Of a stretch of DNA of 64,000 nt, positions 1 to 10,443 are shown piece by piece. Numbering within the stretch: the stretch's first letter is position 1; every line of letters starts with the position of its first letter. The translations under genes were made by a program, and so were the position numbers. The DNA comes from Canna indica (Eukaryota > Streptophyta > Magnoliopsida > Zingiberales > Cannaceae), in NCBI GenBank assembly GCA_034359265.1, contig CP136891.1, positions 66,006,001-66,070,000 of the forward strand. Reading direction: 5' to 3'. Below the pieces are notes generated by a model. That model was not told the origin of the DNA. It worked only from the letters and a program-made list of their open reading frames with translations, and made no database searches.

Positions 1-1195
1 GGAGGCCACAAAGATGTACCAAGATCTAAGGCAACATTACTGGTGGAGAGCGATGGACAGAGAGGTAGCCGAGTTTGTGTCTAAGTGTTTGGTCTGCTAG
101 CAGGTGAAGGTCGAGCACTTGAAGTCGGCAGGGTTGGTTCAGAACTTGGAGGTACCTGAGTGGAAATGGGAGAAGATAATCATGGATTTTGTGATCGGTT
201 TACCAAGGTCTAGAAAGGGCAATGACTCTATTTGGGTTGTAGTTGATCGGCTAACTAAGACTGCACATTTCATACCGGTCAAGATGACCTTTTCAACTGA
301 ACAGTTTGCCAGATTGTTTCTGGACTGGATTGTGACATATCATGGTATCCCTGTTATGATCATCTCAGTTCGGGGTACCTAGCTCACAGTTCGGTTTTGG
401 CAGTCTTTCTAGGAGGCCCTAGGTTCTTAGGTGCGGTTTAGCACTGCGTTTCATCCGTAGACCGATGGTAAGTTGGAGAGGACTATCTAGATATTGGAGG
501 ATATGTTGAGGGCCTGTGTGTTGGACCTAGATGATGGCTAGGAGAAGCATTTATCCCTGATTGAGTTCGCTTACAATAACAACTATCAGAGTAGTATTGG
601 TATGGCTCCTTTTGAGGCCCTATATGGGCTGTGGGATGGTTTGAGGCAGGGGAATCCCTCATGGTGGATCCTGACTTGGTTGAAGAAGCGATCGAGAAAG
701 TGAAGCTGATCAAGGAAAGTCTGTTGGCAGCTCAGAGTCACCAAAAAATATATGTGAATTAATGGAAAGGCCAGAGAGGTAGAATTTACTGAGGGTGACA
801 TGGTGTTCCTGAAGGTTTCCCCTATGAAAGGGGTGGTCCGGTTTGGGAAGAGGGTGAAATTCAGCCCCAGGTTCATCGGGCCATTCCCTATTCTCAAGCG
901 GAGGGGCGCCGTAGCAAATGAGTTAGCCTTACCTCCTAGCATGGACAGATTTCATCCAGTTTTCCATATGTCTATGCTGAAAAGCTATGTCTGAGATGAG
1001 TCCCATGTGATTGAGCCTACCACAATTGAGGTGGATACAACAATCTCGTACGAGGAGAAACCTATAGAGGTGCTTGGCCGGCAGATCAGGAAACTGAGAT
1101 CCAAGGAGATTCCCTTGGTGAAGGTCATATGGGAGCACCATACTGTATAGGAGGCTACTTGAGATGTGGAGTAGGACATGAAAGAGCATTACCCC
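1..1195 (+). pseudogene. Ty3/gypsy integrase and C-terminal region, decayed
   Basis: This is the 3' part of a gypsy-type pol. It would have encoded the integrase that inserts retrotransposon cDNA. The frame opens in the zinc-binding module (about 13-100, ending at the CLVC cysteines), passes the first catalytic Asp in MDFVIG (about 182) and reaches a GPF/chromodomain-like tail (about 780-1195). It is not translatable. In-frame stops lie at 98, 380, 410, 428, 458, 488, 539, 992, 1148, 1160 and 1172, and the frame shifts between about 620 and 800 with a small deletion. The second catalytic Asp is replaced (SVRGT where the related copy on the - strand at 18.6-19.4 kb has SDQVT), while the third catalytic Glu (GKLERT) is kept. 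The element enters from outside the window, so gag, protease and RT are not visible here. Confidence 0.9.
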
Positions 1196-1270
1196 TCTTT
1201 ATTTGAGGATATGGTAAGTCCTTATGCTATGCTAAAATTCGAGGATGAATTTTCCTTAAGGGGGGAAGAT

Positions 1271-1507
1271 TGTAATACCCGAAAATTTCTATATTTAATT
1301 TTGTTTGATTTAGTGAGCCGATTCGGGGACGCGCCGAGATGAGTCACGAGATCGCCGCGATTAGAAGGTATGGCCGGGTATTTAATAAATTGCAAGGCTC
1401 TAACTTTTGTGCTATTATAAATTAAATTGGATGTTGGGTCCACGTCGGGGTAGAACCGAGTTCGCGGGTTCTATCGGGGCTCGATTCAGATGCGGGTTGA
1501 GTCGGGT
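1271..1507 (+). mobile_element. Start of gypsy 3' LTR, truncated
   Basis: A purine-rich tract (about 1257-1270, AAGGGGGGAAGAT) runs directly into TGTAATACCC, the usual start of LTRs in this gypsy lineage. The LTR is cut after about 237 bases by the start of a - strand LTR at 1508. I could not find its other half within the window. Confidence 0.75.
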
Positions 1508-2600
1508 TGTCACGCCCCGGTTCGGATCCACCCACATGTCCTGAGGCGGCCCCGTTCTGAAACGCGGTAGTAGGCGACTCGGAAACCACGCAATGGAAGG
1601 AAAACCACCAATACATATCACAAATCATAGTTGAGCATCTCATGAAACAAATAATTACATCAAAAAGCCTAACGATACATACACAAAAGATAATTCATTC
1701 AGATACAATATTAAACGAATAATTTAATTATATAATTTTCAAAACTCCAAAATCATCAGTATCAAAATCAAAGTATGTGAAGATGACAAAATAGAACAAA
1801 ATACAAAAACAGTCGCCATATCAAAGCTCCAGATCTACATGTTGTCTATACACTATCTACACCTCGATCTAGATATCAACGACTCACCCTCGCAAGTCTG
1901 AAGCAATAACAATAGGAATTAGCGGAATGCTGAGTAGGAGTACCACAATATGATTAACAACATGTATAAGGTGTCAACTCAATAGTAAACAATAATATGG
2001 CCTAAGATGCAGTCAAAGACAATATATACAACAAATGCTCCAAAACCTACTCCTAATCAACGTCGACAAGGTCAACGAGCGTATTGTCACGTATCAATTG
2101 TTTTGTGCGAAAGAATCCGTGCGACACCCTTGCTTCCCATGCAAGGGGTTAGCCTTAAGCCAATCTACTTTGCCAATGTCGAAAAGTCGCGAGCTCCCAC
2201 TTCGCGTGGGTCGAAGCCTCTGTGTGTTTGGACACAAAAACGTTGTTGGGCCAAATGGCCGATTGCATGAAAATGCTAGAACGAAAGCTAGAACGAAATA
2301 CTAGACTGTGCCCAGGCTATACCTGTAGGGTACTATACTTATGGAGCCTAACCCCCAAATTCCACCCCCAAGGATACCAAAAGCACGATGAGCATGATAA
2401 AATTCCTATGTTCGCACACCCTCACCGTCCATGCCACGCCTAGGCAAATGAGGTCGTTTGCCTAGGCGTGAGCAAGAGCGGTGAGCAGTGCGCGTTTTAC
2501 AATGCATATTTACATGGATGCTCATGGTGCAATATTTACAATGCCCGTTAGGGACCGTCATGACACATACAGGACTTGACAACCCCGAAAGTCCCTAACA
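1508..2600 (-). mobile_element. 3' LTR of a - strand gypsy element
   Basis: Read on the - strand the LTR starts TGTTAGGGAC (2600) and ends GGGGCGTGACA (1508), and a C-rich tract at 2601-2610 is the complement of the polypurine tract. It lies inside the truncated LTR starting at 1271. The partner LTR is missing, so no target duplication can be tested. The LTR carries only chance ORFs. Confidence 0.7.
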
Positions 2601-4560
2601 TTCTCCCCCACTTACGAAGCCGATGCCCTCGTCGACTTATTTCTTGACGATATTGGAGAGGCCTTGACTCTTGATCTTCCGCTTCTTTATCTTGTGGACT
2701 GAGTACCGCCGCTCCATGTCGTTCGGCTTTCGACTCTCGTAAGCAGTGGAATATCCTTCCTGCATGAGGATGCCTCGAACTGCGAAGTCCGCCAACTCTG
2801 GTCCCTGTTGTGGGTTCGCACTGCACACTACGTCTTATGAGCCATCTGCCCTGCACGGGTGTCTTATGAGCCATCTGCTATGCACACAAATATTGTGACT
2901 TAGGGGTCATCTGCCCTGCGCACAAGTCTTGCGTCTTATGAGCCATCTGCTCTGCACACGAATATTGCGACTTAGGGGTCATCTGCCTTGCGCACACTTG
3001 CGTCTTATGAGTCATCTGCTCTGCGCGCACTTGTCGGACTCCTTCCTTCACTTGTATGGTAGAAAGGTGTTTGTTCTGGCTTCTTGGTGCTGAATGCACT
3101 ATTGGAACGATACTAGGGTTGTCCTCCCCCATCAAGCATATCGTGTTGAGGAAGGGCATGGGTACTTCCTTTGTCGATTTGAGGAACTCGATCCCTAGAA
3201 TGACTTGATAATCATCGAGGGGCACGACCATCAGGTTGATCTGCCATTTCCATCCTCCAACTTTCAACGAAACATCTCCTGCGATGTCGTCGACCTTCTG
3301 TTTTTTGGAATTCACTGCTTTGACATGACTCAAACTTTTTCCTAGTTTGAGTCCAATTCACTTTGCCTCCTCTCTGGCAATAAAATTATGAGTTGCTCCT
3401 GAGACTACCATCGCTCGAGTTGTTCTGTTGTTCCGCTTGATGTCGATGAACATTAGCTCATTCGTCGCTTCTGGATGCTTTGTCGTGGGTTTTTGCTCCC
3501 CCACTTGATTCTTGAGAGCATTGAGCAGTCATACTGCTCCCATGTTGGTTCTCCCTTTGTACTCGTCTTCGCTGGAGTGGTCGGTCGATGACCCCCCGTC
3601 GTGACTCGCTGAGGCAACTGCTTTTCCTTTGCCCTTATCTTTCTTCGCGGAGACGTTGGACATTGTCTCCACCACGGTTTCTGCTATCAGGGCGCTTAAT
3701 GCTTGTCATTCTAGACATCCTTGGGCTAAGTGAGGCCCTTTACACAATGCACAAGTAAGCGACATTGTCGAATGGTTCCCTCTCGGAGGGGACCCCCTTT
3801 GAGGATGTTCTCTCGGGATGTATGGTCTGTGGGTATGATTCCTCTACCTTGTATTGCCTACGAATCCTTTGCCATGAGAGTTGTCAGGCCCCCAATACCT
3901 CGCTTTGAAGGGTGTTGCTTTATTCGTATTCACCTCTGAGCTGTAGCCATTGGAGTTATTGGGTCCCCAAATTCTCGGCTTGTTTGGTGCCACCTTAGCC
4001 GTATTCTCCTATGGGCTATAGTCGATGAGTCATTCTGCTGCGATCTTTGATTCAGACAAACTCTGAATGTTCCTTCTGGAGAGTTCCTGCTGTGCCAACG
4101 GCTGCAGTCCTTCCAGGAAGGTAAATAGCTGATCAGTCACGACCATGTTTGAAATATCCAACATGATAGTCGAGAACTTCTTCAAATACTCCCGAACTGA
4201 ATTATCTTAACAGAGTTGTTGTAACTTCCGTCGGGCAATGAACTCTACATTCTCGGGGAAGAATTGCGCTTTCAGTTCGCGCTTGAGCTCATCCCAAGTG
4301 TCAATCATGGCTTGCCCCTTCTGAATTTCATCATACTTGGTCTACCACTAAAGTTTTGCATCTTCCAACAGATACATGGTTGCAATGGACACTTTCATAT
4401 CATCATCAACTATCCTCGTGACCTTGAAGTACTACTACAAGTCGAAGAGGAAATTCTCCACTGCTTTGGCATCCCGGGACCCATTGTACGGCTTTGGTTT
4501 GGGTGCTCTGAGGTGGTGTTGTGACGCTTCGTTCTGTCGTGAACTGCCACTCACTTTTTT
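2601..4560 (-). pseudogene. Gypsy gag-protease remnant
   Basis: Reading leftwards, 4560-4000 encodes a Ty3/gypsy gag core (PYNGSRDAKAVENFLFDL, then KVSIATMYL and LKAQFFPEN), followed by a CCHC-poor linker. About 3330-3120 resembles the retropepsin end of such polyproteins (VSLKVGGWKWQ..., DDYQVILGIEFL). Several stops and shifts break it, for example near 3520 and 4210. The RT, RNase H and integrase parts are absent: the protease passes through a short peptide repeat (2838-3030) to the polypurine tract at 2601. This is therefore a pol-deleted copy. The 5' side, with gag start, primer site and 5' LTR, is also lost where the tandem array begins at about 4566. Confidence 0.7.
2838..3030 (-). repeat. 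In-frame tandem repeat in the gag-protease remnant
   Basis: The unit CTTATGAGCCATCTGC...GACTTAGGGGTCATCTGCC (roughly 70 bp) occurs about two and a half times. On the - strand it codes alternating EQM(A/T)HKTQ and QMTPKSQY segments, so the repeats stay in frame with the protease-region ORF at 2878-3333. Confidence 0.75.
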
Positions 4561-4565
4561 AGTCT

Positions 4566-5935
4566 AAAAGTGCAAAAGTAATGAATCAATACTTTATCAA
4601 AACAATATAATGTCATTAATACACAGAAAAACCCAACTTCCATACTCTAGAAGTGCAAAAGTAATGATTCCATACTTTGGGAAAAACTCTAGAATTCAAA
4701 GAAATAATCCATTAACTAAATTCCACACTTTATCAAAACTATAGAATGCCATTAATACACAGAAAAACTCAACTTCCATACTCTGGAAGTGCAAAAGTAA
4801 TGATTTCATACTTTGAGAAAACTCTAGAATTCTAAAAAATAATCCATTAACCAAACTACACACTTTATCAAAACTATATAATACCATTAATACACAGAAA
4901 AACCCAACTTCCATATTCTAGAAGTGCAAAAGTAATGATTCCATACTTTGTCAAAAACTCTAGAATTCCAAGAAATAAACCATTAACTAAATTCCACACT
5001 TTATCAAACTATAGAATGTCATTAATACACAGAAAAATCCAACTTCCATACTCTGAAAGTGCAAAAGTAATGATTTCATACTTTGTCAAAACTCTAAAAT
5101 TCTAAGAAATAAACCATTAACCAAATTACACACTTTATCAAAACTATAGAATGTCATTAATACTCAGAAAAACATAACTTCCATACTCTGGAAGTGTAAA
5201 AGTAATGATTCCATACTTTGAGAAAACTCTAGAATTCTAAGAAATAATTCATTAACCAAATTTCACACTTTATCAAAACTATAGAATGTCATTAATACAC
5301 AGAAAAACCCAACTTCCATACTCTGAAAGTGCAGAAGTAATGATTCCATACTTTGTCAAAACTCTAGAATTCCAAGAAATAAATCATTAACCAAATTCCA
5401 CACTTTATCAAAACTATAGAATATCTTTAATACACAGAAAAACACAACTTCCATACTCTGGAAGTGCAAAAGTAATGATTCCATACTTTGAAAAAATTCT
5501 AGAATTCTAAGAAATAATCCATTAACCAAATTTCACACTTTATCAAAACTATAGAATGTCATTAATACACAGAAAAACTCAACTTCCATACTCTCGAAGT
5601 GCAAAAATAATGATTTCATACTTGGTCAAAACTTTAGAATTCCAAGAAATAAACTATATATTAACCAGATTCCACACTTTATCAAAACTATAGAATGCCA
5701 TTAATACACAGAAAAACCCAACTTTCATACTCTAGAAGTGCAAAAGTAATGATTCCATACTTTGAGAAAACTCTAGAATTCCAAGAAATAAACCATTAAC
5801 CAAATTCCATACTTTATCAAAACTATAGAATGTCATTAATACACAGAAAAACCCAACTTCCATACTCTGGAAATGCAAAAGTAATAATTCCATACTTTGA
5901 GAAAACTCTGGAATTTCAAAATTTAGCAAAATAAA
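4566..5935. repeat. Tandem array, about 10 copies of a ~135 bp unit
   Basis: The anchor CATTAATACACAGAAAAA recurs at 4614, 4750, 4884, 5020, 5155, 5290, 5425 (variant), 5560, 5699 and 5834, giving spacings of 134-139, mostly 135. Each unit also holds CACTTTATCAAAACTATAGAATG, CCATACTCTGGAAGTGCAAAAGTAATG (given here in shortened form) and CTCTAGAATTC. Because 135 is divisible by three, long stretches stay open on the - strand (4696-4914, 5732-6136) as a repeated 45-residue peptide. I take that as a consequence of the period, not proof of a protein. Confidence 0.93.
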
Positions 5936-6140
5936 TGATAAATTTACCTCAAAAATTATGCCCAAATATATATGATTAGTTGGGCTGTTACAAGCATTCT
6001 TTAATAAGATTGATGCATAGTCATCAATCGTGTCGTCATCTATGAGCGCATCGAAGTCTAGTATATTCCATAAATATTCCAAGTTTAAAAAGTAGTCCCC
6101 ACATCTCCAAATATAATCATGGCTCAACCTAATCAAATAA
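5936..6140 (-). pseudogene. Possible start of an Ulp1-like peptidase domain, truncated
   Basis: On the - strand this piece reads ...YLWNILDFDALIDDDTIDDYASIL.... That resembles the opening of plant Ulp1/SENP-like C48 peptidase domains of transposon-borne genes (a [LV]xDxxIDxYxxLL pattern). Directly downstream (- strand) the sequence runs into the 135-bp array, so the His-Asp-Cys catalytic core is not present. The call rests on a short motif and on the DUF1985-like exon upstream. It is tentative. Confidence 0.35.
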
Positions 6141-6369
6141 AAAATACTAATAAGTATTCAATCTACTACACCATTCCAACATACTCACTCTAATTTCTAA
6201 TGTATTCACTCATAAATACAATTATTGTCCCGCAATAATAATTTAAATTGTAATAACACTCACTCTAATTTATTCAAAGTTAGAAGTAAATTGGCAATCT
6301 CCTCCTCCGCATCTTTGAATTCATTTCTTATCTGCATCAAAAATAAGAAGAGAGTTATTGTCATTACAG

Positions 6370-6804
6370 TTATTTGGCTGCATCCTTATACACTTCGAAG
6401 AATTCAATTTTTACCTTTCGAAGAATTTTTTCTTTTGCGGTTGCATGCTTTTTAATAACTTTAGTTTTCTCATCTTTTTTCTCCTCATCTTCATCATCCA
6501 GACTTAAATTCAATGGAAAAATTGATGTGGTATCTTTTGTCTCTTGTTTGGACCTCTTAGTGTATCTCTTTGCAACAGTTTTTTTCTTTCTTTTCCTTGG
6601 CTCCAGGCTTGAAACAGTAATGATGGTTGGTTTCGGGCTTGCAACAACAATTTCTTCAACCTTCTTCTGAAATTTTTTGGCTTTTTTGCCATTTATTTTC
6701 TGCCACAGGGGGGTTCCCCTCCTTTCCCTCAGATTATATTTATTCTTTTGAATTGATGCCCTCCTAACAATAGTCCTATATACAATGCTGGGGTGAGAGG
6801 GCAT
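6370..6804 (-). pseudogene. Basic, lysine-rich linker exon of the DUF1985/Ulp1-like gene
   Basis: A 144-codon - strand frame, rich in Lys, Arg and Glu (KKKTVAKRYTKRSKQ, DDEDEEKKDEKTKV). It lies between the DUF1985-like exon (7260-8090) and the Ulp1-like start (5936-6140), in the same order and strand. Such charged, low-complexity linkers are usual between the two domains in plant Ulp1-type transposon genes. Splice sites were not fixed. It could equally be a separate uncharacterised fragment. Confidence 0.35.
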
Positions 6805-7259
6805 ACATCAACAGTAGATCTCTTCTTCTGCCTTATATTTTCCTTCATTTCCCATCACAAATATCTATTTATGTATTCTTGACAACTCTTCGGTCGTCTG
6901 AAAAAAATTACATAATAAAAAGTCATTTCATAGTTTGGTGAAAGTATGGAATTAGAGAAAATATTATTGAACTAGAATAGATATGTAACTTCAATATGTA
7001 ACTTCATACCCTAGTGCGTGGCCGGAATAAAAGTTGTTCTTCGGCTGAAGGAATAAGATTTTCAACAACTTCAAAATGGGTCACAGCCGCCCATTTGGAC
7101 TCGAAGGTCCTTGTTTGCCAATTTATAATAACTCATTTCCACAATCTGTGCTTATTTGGTATGGCTCTGGGAACCAAAATGGGAATATGTTCAAAAAACC
7201 AACCCTGTCAAAAAAAATATAATCCATAAAACAGGTTATTAACAATAGAAAACAAAATA

Positions 7260-8090
7260 TTGACATAAAAAATATCATACTGACCAGCAAAAGAATAACA
7301 CAACCACGCATGTAGGTGGCAGCTGGGTTAGCTTGTTGTTGTTCAACTACTAATCTGATTCTTTCCCCAATGGAGGGGATTTGTCCGACTACGGATGAAT
7401 ATATACAATTGGACCAATTGTACTTACTAATGTCATTCAGGTTATCTACATAACCCAACAAATAAACCGGTACACGATATCCGAAAGTACAAAATAATAT
7501 ACAGGAAAATACATATAAAATGTACAAACGACAAAAATCCTCTATATCTTGAGGATTGTTGGAGCCATGCACTTGAATCATTATGTCTTCAATTTGTGTC
7601 CTACTAGGTGCTGCTCCATCCGAAAAAAATTTGGCCTTCATATAGCCCTCGCAAGTGGCTTCACTTGCCTCTAGAGTTGGAATTATTTCTCCATGATTAG
7701 GCAAGCCTAAGAGGAGAGCCACGTTAGATTCTGAAAACGTCACCTCCTTTCCTTTGAAGTTAAAAACTAGGTCTTTCACCCACTGCTTCATAATTAAGAG
7801 AAACAAATTCCTAAACATCGGGAATTCTCCTATGTCCAGGAATATTTCAAAATGGGTTGTTTGTATCAGAGCTTTCTCTTGTGCACTTATGTGAATGCTT
7901 TGCAGGTTGCCCCAATTGTGCTCTGAACCTAGTCGGAGGAACCTTCTGAATCTATCTACATAGCAAGTTCATTAAAGGACATGTCCATGTCCTTTTACCA
8001 CTCTTGAGGCTAGTGCATAAAAGGGTTCTGCTAACTCTATTCCACAACCTTCATCTTGTTGATTTGGAGCTTGCTGACTTCTATCATCAA
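7260..8090 (-). pseudogene. DUF1985 / plant-mobile-domain-like exon
   Basis: The - strand frame includes FEIFLDIGEFPMF (about 7850-7805), VKDLVFNFKGKEVTF and SNVALLLGLPNHGEII (about 7775-7685), then a long helical part to about 7290. The order 'F.I.fk.k.v.Fs..dvALlLGLp' matches DUF1985 and related plant mobile domains, found in host-like genes spread by Mutator-like elements. Stops near 7975 interrupt the upstream part, and the tail enters a hydrophobic intron-like stretch. With the linker and Ulp1-like start it forms one decayed gene of about 3.3 kb. Function is unknown. Confidence 0.5.
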
Positions 8091-8985
8091 TTGGGTCTGC
8101 AACATAAGTAGTTTGTTGTTTAAAAAATAAGATAAGATCTAATCGTTAATACCTGCAAAGCTAACCTTGCGAGTGTTGTGTCGGGTCCTCATTTTCCAAA
8201 TGTAATTCTAAAAAAACTAAGCACCATATTTCATTGAAAATAAATGAATCATTGGATCAATGACATATAGAAGTCTATATAAGCCTTAATGTTTCAATAT
8301 TGAACTATTTTATGACCCATATATGACCATTCCATACTTTTTCATTAGTGTGGAAAGGAACTGAATTTATAATATTTCAAAAGTATTTCAATAAATTTGC
8401 CAATAAACGATATATAGAAGTCAACATTAAGCTAATTAATGAATATTACCCTAATTTATGACAATTTCATACTTTCATAAAAGTATGAAATTGCATTTAC
8501 ATTATACTATTTCATAAGTTTATCAACATATATGTCTGTAATAGGGTCATATAAAATCAAATAGTACTTGGACTCAAATAAAACCAAATATACTCAATAA
8601 AATAGTATATCATACTTCTTTAAAAGTCTATAACTAACCCAAAAAAAACTAGATTTCATTCAAAATATGAAATCAATATATACATGCATATATAAGTCTA
8701 TATAAAGCTAATTAATGCAATATTACCCTAATTATTGACAAATCCATACTTTTGCAAAAGTATGGAATCACATTAAAATCATACTATTTAATTTTTATAA
8801 ATCTTGAAAATTTGAAATTAGGGCACAAGCTCATAAAGGACTCAAATATAATCAAATAGTATTCAATAAAATAGTATTTCATACTTTTGCAGAAGTATGG
8901 AATTGCATTGAAATTAGATGATCTATTCTTAAACAAAAAACAACAAAATATGTAATGTGTAACAATTAAAGGTAATAAATAAAAA

Positions 8986-9267
8986 CTAAGGAAGTAGTTC
9001 ATAAAAGTTGGAATTTATACCACTTGGATTTGGAAAATTAGGGCAAACCATCAAAGTTACAATGAGGAGCTTACCTGCGGGGTTAGGAGCTTTAAAGAAC
9101 TTGTCCGAAGAATGGGGCGGTAACACTGAGGTATGATGCGGCGATTGGAGCGATTTGGGAGGCAACAAAGGACGCGAGAACACAGGGTCGCGATTTTCTT
9201 CCAAGGATTCGGCCGAAGAAGACAACAAAGGACGGCGGTTTCCTTCCAACAATTCAAGCGGCGACAA
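8986..9267 (-). pseudogene. Possible 5' exon of the same decayed gene
   Basis: A 93-codon - strand frame starting at 9267, rich in Ser, Pro and Leu, ends near a possible GT donor (about 9023, CCAAGTG|GTATAA on the - strand). It has no recognisable domain. The stretch between it and the DUF1985 exon (8100-8980) is AT-rich and holds four CATACTTT...AAAGTATG palindromes but no coding sequence I can recognise. Confidence 0.25.
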
Positions 9268-9454
9268 AGGAAGACGAAAGGGTGATCGGTAAAAAGGTAA
9301 AAAGTAAGATCGATCAGTAAAAAGGTAAAAAGTAGTAGAGATGAGCGGGAAATCCTATGAACCGGTTTTTTTCATTAAACCCTATTGAATCGGTTCAAAT
9401 TTTGTTGAACCGGTTCAAATTTTGTTGAATCGGTCGGCCAGCGTCCAAACCAAC

Positions 9455-9575
9455 AGCCAGGGGCAAAATCGGGAAATTCAACTTTAAGTTATGGTTTTGG
9501 GAATATCTAATTGAAAGTTATGGATTTGGGAAAAAGATAAGAGAAAGTTATGATTTTGGGTATTTGCAAGTTACA
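9455..9575. repeat. Three ~31-bp repeats, possible transposon end
   Basis: The motif AAGTTATGGTTTTGGGAA, or close variants (AAAGTTATGGATTTGGGAA, AAAGTTATGATTTTGGGTA), occurs three times at about 31-bp spacing (9490-9565), after GGGGCAAAATCGGGAAATTC. This is the kind of repeat found at termini of Mutator-like elements and would fit as the 5' end of the element carrying the DUF1985-like gene. I did not find a matching inverted copy on the left, where the tandem array and broken gypsy copies lie. Confidence 0.4.
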
Positions 9576-9896
9576 ACTCTTCGTAATATAACTAATAAGA
9601 TTTAACTATTTTTATAATTATTAAACCATAAACAAATGAATTAACAAGGAACACAAAAATTCTTACAACTTTGACTCATTTTATATATTAGAATTCTCGT
9701 AGTTGTTCATTTGTAAATTATTTTGGCTTTACTATTGTATGCTTGGTTGATGTCTTCGTTATGTGGTTCCTAGGTAATAATCCTTTATTCGGGATTAATC
9801 CTAGGTTGGGTATAACGTCTAAGATTCAGAATTGTCCCATATTCTTTCTACTTAATTTAATAAAGTTGCTTTTATTTAGGTAAAAGAAGAATAAAT
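9576..9896. other. AT-rich spacer, nothing recognised
   Basis: Low-copy-looking AT-rich DNA with no ORF, RNA gene or repeat that I can support. It was continuous with the sequence after 51939 before the outer LTR inserted. Confidence 0.5.
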
Positions 9897-10443
9897 ATTA
9901 ATGTTATAACCTAAAAAAGGAAAATGGCCTAGTTGTAAACAAATTTTTTAAACAGGACTTTTTACAAAAGTGCCCAATGAAGGAGCGCGCGGTGAAGACT
10001 CCGGTGAAGAACTGCAGATTTGGAGTATTGAGGTAGGAGTCTTTATCCTCTTCGTTGATCCATTGTTTTCCCGTGTCTTCGTTCATCGGCAATAGGATCA
10101 GAGAGCTGGAGGATGGGCGGAGCCTGTCGGAGTGTGGCGGCTAGCGTGGTAGCCGCGTAGCTGCTAACATCACCGGGCCGCTCGGCGACTGCCAAGCGTG
10201 GCAGCCCCGTGGCAGCCCACATCGATGGGATACTCAGTGGTTGTAAGCCGTAGCAGTCATGATCGTGATCGAGCCGACATCTCACCGGCGCCAGAGGGCC
10301 AAGAGAGGGAGCAGCGGGCCAGCGATCGGTCGGCGGCGGCCTGGGGGAGCCCAGCATCGACCCGAGGAGAGGAAGGGAGAGGGGCGTGGGTTTGAGCAAC
10401 TCACGGAGATGGAGAAATGTATTTTAGGATTTTATAAATTAGT

